DNA of 64,000 nucleotides. Source: CAWCPR01 sp963797475. Lineage in GTDB: Bacteria > Chloroflexota > Anaerolineae > Anaerolineales > UBA4823. Positions within the stretch are counted from its first letter, which is position 1. Each line of letters starts with the position of its first letter. Below the pieces are notes generated by a model. It was not told where the DNA came from. It was given only the letters and a program-made list of their open reading frames with translations, and did no database searches. Made by a program: the position numbers and the translations under genes. This document shows, one piece after another, positions 60,904 to 64,000 of this stretch. Location: assembly GCA_963797475.1 (NCBI GenBank), contig CAWCPR010000001.1, positions 2,728,001-2,792,000 of the forward strand, in the 5' to 3' direction.

Positions 60904-62141
60904 TGATGCCCCATCGTTTAAAACGATTTCTTCTGGTTGCGCTGCTCGTCCTCTCGTTTTCCGGCTGGCTCCAGCCAGCCTCGGTTGGCGCGCAGAGCGC
61001 CGTCGTGCACGCCGTTTTGTTCTATTCACCCACCTGCCCGCACTGCCAACATGTGATCCAGGAAGTGCTGCCCCCGCTGTTTGAGCAGTACGGCGAGCGG
61101 CTTCAAATGGTTGGGGTAGATATCACTTCCACCGGCGGTTCAGCCCTGTTCGATGTCGCCATTCAGCGATTTGCGATCCCAGCCGAACGCCAGGCCGTCC
61201 CCATGCTGGTCGTCGCCGATACCATCCTGCTGGGTTCGATGGAAATTCCTGTGCAGTTCCCCGGGCTTATTGAACGATACCTGGCTCAGGGAGGGGTCGA
61301 TTGGCCGGACATCCCCGGGCTGCGCGAAGCGCTGGCAAGCGACCAGGCCGAATCCACAGCCGCCCCAGCTTCAACGCCTATCCCGGGCAAATCCGCTCAG
61401 GGAGCTGTTCAGGCAACCGAAGTGGCCCAACCCGAGCCGCCAGTGACTCAAGAAGCCATTTCTCCTCCGCCGCCAACCGCAGCGACTGCCGGCATGATCC
61501 TTCCCGGTTACGCCAAGCCGGGGCTGGGCGAGCGCCTGGGGCGGGATCCATTGGGCAATTCCCTGGCGATCGCTGTGCTGCTGGCGATGTTCATTTTGAT
61601 CGTGGGGAGCATCAAGCTCCTCCGTCCGGCCGCGGCTGTGGGCCAGTTGATGCGTCCATCGGTCTGGATTCTCATCCTTTGTCTGGCAGGGATTGCTGTG
61701 GCTGGATACCTGACTTACGTCGAAACGGCTCAAGTGGAAGCAGTGTGCGGTCCGGTCGGCGATTGCAACGCCGTGCAGCAGAGCGAGTATGCTCGCCTGT
61801 TTGGGGTATTGCCCATCGGCGTTCTGGGCCTGGTTGGTTATGCAGCCCTCCTGGCAGCCTGGCTGGTAGGCCGTTTTGGATCGAAAAGTTCGGCGTACCT
61901 GGCTTCGCTGGCGCTGCTGGGGATGACATTCTCAGGTATCGTGTTTTCCATCTACCTGACTTTCCTGGAACCATTCGTGATCGGCGCAACCTGCGCCTGG
62001 TGCCTGGCGTCCGCGGTTATTATGACACTGCTGTACTGGTCTTCCATCCCGCCGGGAAAGTCGGCCTTGTCTCATTTTATCTTTGGCGACAACCAGGCCC
62101 GCCGAAAAAAAGGTTTTCGAAGCCCCATCCAAAGCGAGTGA
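60903..62141 (+). CDS. secreted thioredoxin-like domain fused to VKOR membrane domain
   Basis: The product has 412 residues. A signal sequence is followed by a thioredoxin-like domain with CPHC at 45-48, a Pro/Thr-rich linker, and then about five TM helices of a vitamin K epoxide reductase-type oxidoreductase. The VKOR loop Cys pair is in AVCGPVGDCNAVQQSEYA, and the active CxxC is CAWC near 364-367. VKOR reoxidises thiol-disulfide partners using quinone, forming disulfides outside the cell. The usual VKOR-Trx order is reversed here. It is coupled to trmO. Confidence 0.9.
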   Translation: MMPHRLKRFLLVALLVLSFSGWLQPASVGAQSAVVHAVLFYSPTCPHCQHVIQEVLPPLFEQYGERLQMVGVDITSTGGSALFDVAIQRFAIPAERQAVPMLVVADTILLGSMEIPVQFPGLIERYLAQGGVDWPDIPGLREALASDQAESTAAPASTPIPGKSAQGAVQATEVAQPEPPVTQEAISPPPPTAATAGMILPGYAKPGLGERLGRDPLGNSLAIAVLLAMFILIVGSIKLLRPAAAVGQLMRPSVWILILCLAGIAVAGYLTYVETAQVEAVCGPVGDCNAVQQSEYARLFGVLPIGVLGLVGYAALLAAWLVGRFGSKSSAYLASLALLGMTFSGIVFSIYLTFLEPFVIGATCAWCLASAVIMTLLYWSSIPPGKSALSHFIFGDNQARRKKGFRSPIQSE

Positions 62142-62251
62142 TCTGGAATTGCGCCTCCCTGGCAGGGAGAGGCTGGACGATATCCGCCATCGTCCTGTTC
62201 CTGATTGCGGGGGTCCTGGCGTTTGTCCAACGGTCCGTTACCGGGATATGA
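62138..62251 (+). CDS. 37-residue single-TM protein, coupled to the Trx-VKOR gene
   Basis: GTG 62138 overlaps the preceding stop (GTGA). The frame encodes one hydrophobic segment, WTISAIVLFLIAGVLAFV, and ends RSVTGI. It has no homology I can name. The overlap and TM character favour a real small gene, but its size makes it uncertain. Its end overlaps the convergent phosphoesterase end by 14 bases. Confidence 0.4.
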   Translation: MIWNCASLAGRGWTISAIVLFLIAGVLAFVQRSVTGI

Positions 62252-63221
62252 TCATGAGTCGGATTTGCTTGGGGTCTTTTACTACTCGCCATGCCTTGCT
62301 CAAATCCAGTTCGCCCCTCCTGGCCAGGTGCAGCAGCGGCGCCAACGGCGTGTTTCCAATCTGTGCCGCATAGGTTTTGGCCTGCTGGCGAGGCGTCTGT
62401 TCGGCAAAACCAGGCTTTTCCCGTAATTGGGCCAATACGCGCTCGTTTTCACGGGTTATATAATCTACGATCTCTTGCAGGGCTTTTTCGCTCTCCTCAT
62501 CCCGTGCCTCGGGTTTGGGACTTCTGCGCTGAGGCTGCGCGGTTGGCTTGAGCGGACGATGCTCCTGGCGCATCCGCGACCAGTGATCGGCGCGGCTGGG
62601 CACCGAAATGATCTGGAAATCCGGCAGGATCAAACCGGTGAGGGTTTTGCCCAGAACGCAACTGGTGTCCAGCCCAAAGGCCCTGTCCTGGTAAATGAAG
62701 GGTTGGCCATTTTTCAAATGGTCGTGATGCCCGAAAAGCACTGGCTTGTCCCGCTCGTAAAGCTCATACCAGGGTTTGTCGTAGCGGGCGTACAGGTAAT
62801 GCTCTCCACCCATCGTTCCGCACAAAACCGTCGGAAATTGCTCTGCCAGCGGGACGCCGGGCTCTAAATACCCGTGGACCAGGATGGCCTCTGGCATCTC
62901 GATGAAAGTTGGAAAGGTATCCATGAATGCCACCGCCTCCGGGTACGCTGTTCCCAACTGGGATTTGGAGATCAACTGCGACAGCGCCGGTTTGATCTCC
63001 CGGCGATAGGATCGAATGTGTTTCCGTTCGTGATTGCCCATCAGGGAACGAGTGTTGGCCTGCTGGCGGAAGAATTCCAACACTTCGGGTGTTTCCGGCC
63101 CGCGGTCGACGATGTCACCCAGGGCAATGATGGCGTCCTCTGAGGCCAGCCCGGCGCGTTCCAGCAGGTTGTTCAATTCAACGTAACATCCGTGGATATC
63201 GCCAATGACGAGAGTCTTCAT
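62238..63221 (-). CDS. calcineurin-type metallophosphoesterase (PrpE/ApaH-like)
   Basis: The product has 327 residues. The five metal motifs are GDIHGCYVEL (N-terminus), GDIVDRGPET, LMGNHERK, LVHGYLEPG and FGHHDHLKNG. They match the Ser/Thr phosphatase/Ap4A hydrolase superfamily. The C-terminal 100 residues are a charged helical extension. Substrate unknown. The start is ATG 63221, next to the first motif. It converges on the Trx-VKOR operon. Confidence 0.9.
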   Translation of the reverse strand: MKTLVIGDIHGCYVELNNLLERAGLASEDAIIALGDIVDRGPETPEVLEFFRQQANTRSLMGNHERKHIRSYRREIKPALSQLISKSQLGTAYPEAVAFMDTFPTFIEMPEAILVHGYLEPGVPLAEQFPTVLCGTMGGEHYLYARYDKPWYELYERDKPVLFGHHDHLKNGQPFIYQDRAFGLDTSCVLGKTLTGLILPDFQIISVPSRADHWSRMRQEHRPLKPTAQPQRRSPKPEARDEESEKALQEIVDYITRENERVLAQLREKPGFAEQTPRQQAKTYAAQIGNTPLAPLLHLARRGELDLSKAWRVVKDPKQIRLMIISR

Positions 63222-63352
63222 GGCCCTGATGATAACATAACCGCTTGCCGCGAGCTTTGGGGCATCCTAAAGTAAAATAAACCGGCAATCGAATCCTGCG
63301 ATCCCTGTGTTCGCTCGCTTCGCCGGTAGGATAACATTTTAAGGAAGACATT

Positions 63353-64000
63353 ATGGAGATCCCCCCTTTCCAGTTGGAGCGCTATTTCGCCCGCTACGAA
63401 TTTTCTGCCCGTTACCTGCTGTCCAGCTCGGACTGTGAAGCCCTGTCGATGGCGGAGCTGCTGAGGTTGGCCGATGCAGAGCTAATGGAGCTGTGGCAAG
63501 AGCTAAGATTGGGTTACACCGAAAGCCAGGGCCACCCATTGCTGCGGCAAGCCATCGCCGGGTTGTACCGGGACTACACGGCAAACGAGGTCCTGGTGGC
63601 CGCGCCCGAGGAAGCCATTTTCCTGTTCATGCAGGCGCTGCTGGAGACAGGCGATCACGTGGTTTGCACCTTTCCGGGCTACCAGTCGTTGTATGAAGTC
63701 GCCCGTTCCCTGGGCTGCCAGGTCTCGCTCTGGGAACCGCACGAAGCCCAAGGCTGGCGTTTCGACCTAGAAGACCTGGCCAGCCTGCTGCGCCCAGACA
63801 CCCGGCTGGTGGTGGTAAATTTCCCTCATAATCCGACCGGTTACCTGCCGCCCCTGGCGGACTTCCAGGCCTTGATCGATCTTGTGCGCCAGAATGGGAT
63901 TACGCTGCTGTCGGATGAGATGTACCAATACCTGACAGCCGCGGATGGAGCTGCCCTGCCGGCAGCCTGCGAGCTGTACGAGCGGGCTGTATCCCTTTCG
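63353..64000 (+). CDS. class I/II aminotransferase (PLP-dependent), 3' partial
   Basis: 216 residues are visible and the gene runs off the window. LGYTESQGHPLLRQAIAGLY, VVCTFPGYQSLYEVARSLG, VVNFPHNPTG (the PLP-binding Asn) and LLSDEMYQYL (Asp/Tyr) are aspartate-aminotransferase-fold marks; the PLP lysine lies beyond the edge. The amino donor is unknown. AAGGAAGACATT precedes ATG 63353. Confidence 0.9.
   Translation, partial: MEIPPFQLERYFARYEFSARYLLSSSDCEALSMAELLRLADAELMELWQELRLGYTESQGHPLLRQAIAGLYRDYTANEVLVAAPEEAIFLFMQALLETGDHVVCTFPGYQSLYEVARSLGCQVSLWEPHEAQGWRFDLEDLASLLRPDTRLVVVNFPHNPTGYLPPLADFQALIDLVRQNGITLLSDEMYQYLTAADGAALPAACELYERAVSLS

Noticed and set aside
61301..62251. 316-residue ORF overlapping the VKOR gene
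   Set aside because: It is an out-of-frame shadow of a GC-rich gene; only its last 37 codons, after the VKOR stop, look protein-like and were kept as a small gene.
1..64000. tRNA or rRNA genes
   Set aside because: No cloverleaf-like sequence with a GTTCRA T-loop and acceptor pairing, and no rRNA-like stretch, was noticed by eye; a tRNAscan-SE and Infernal run would settle this.

Overview
The window looks like a chromosomal segment of a Gram-positive-type (single-membrane) bacterium, most likely a Chloroflexota/Anaerolineae member. This is inferred from the style of the proteins: long secreted PD40/BNR beta-propellers, Thr/Pro-rich linkers after lipoprotein signals, LysM and SH3b wall-type domains, a C-terminal FLPLV-type tail, a GANTC-type adenine methyltransferase and moderately high GC. 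No rRNA or tRNA was seen, so the assignment is not marker-based. Anaerobic or redox traits recur: a LutB/LutC-type Fe-S protein, a GrdB-type selenoprotein, a triheme cytochrome, a NifX-domain protein and a thioredoxin-VKOR fusion.

Layout. 1-9 kb: end of a LutB-LUD fusion, a 19-bp tandem repeat, ychF (one-base frameshift) with an orphan DNA methyltransferase, pepF, ssb, a deoxynucleoside kinase and a nucleotidyltransferase. At 9.0 kb a canonical parS site sits in a 42-bp perfect palindrome between convergent genes. 9-18 kb: TetR with its operator, an ECF sigma factor overlapping a giant membrane-anchored beta-propeller protein, then a membrane-protein operon with a GbsR-type regulator. 18-24 kb: two LysM proteins, a PLP decarboxylase and a SulP-STAS-cNMP transporter. 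23.9-28.3 kb is accessory: an AT-rich orphan gene beside an attC-like palindrome, a frameshifted BNR-repeat protein and a shrunken IS element. 28.5-32.5 kb: a selenoprotein gene with in-frame UGA and a SECIS-like hairpin, then a deoxysugar catabolic cluster (isomerase, broken rhamnulokinase, class II aldolase, PfkB kinase).

33.4-38.6 kb holds the most unusual unit: five co-directional genes encoding a solute-binding-like protein, TelA, a solute-binding/vWA protein, an XpaC-like protein and a lone cyclic-nucleotide-binding domain. 38.6-45.4 kb: an AraC regulator and a duplicated block of small polytopic membrane proteins, a quinone oxidoreductase and a flavodoxin. 48-56.8 kb: a LacI-controlled ABC sugar importer, with SH3b domains inserted in one permease, plus a GH38 alpha-mannosidase. 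56.8-62.2 kb: a divergent pair of XRE-cupin regulators (one dead) and a probable metal/redox-cofactor module (triheme cytochrome, NifX domain, DUF364, TrmO-like, Trx-VKOR). The window ends with a metallophosphoesterase and a partial aminotransferase.

Three long genes are broken by one base at C/G runs, so some apparent pseudogenes may be sequence errors. A roughly 61-nt leader element with conserved flanks occurs three times (29.6, 45.5 and 59.4 kb).
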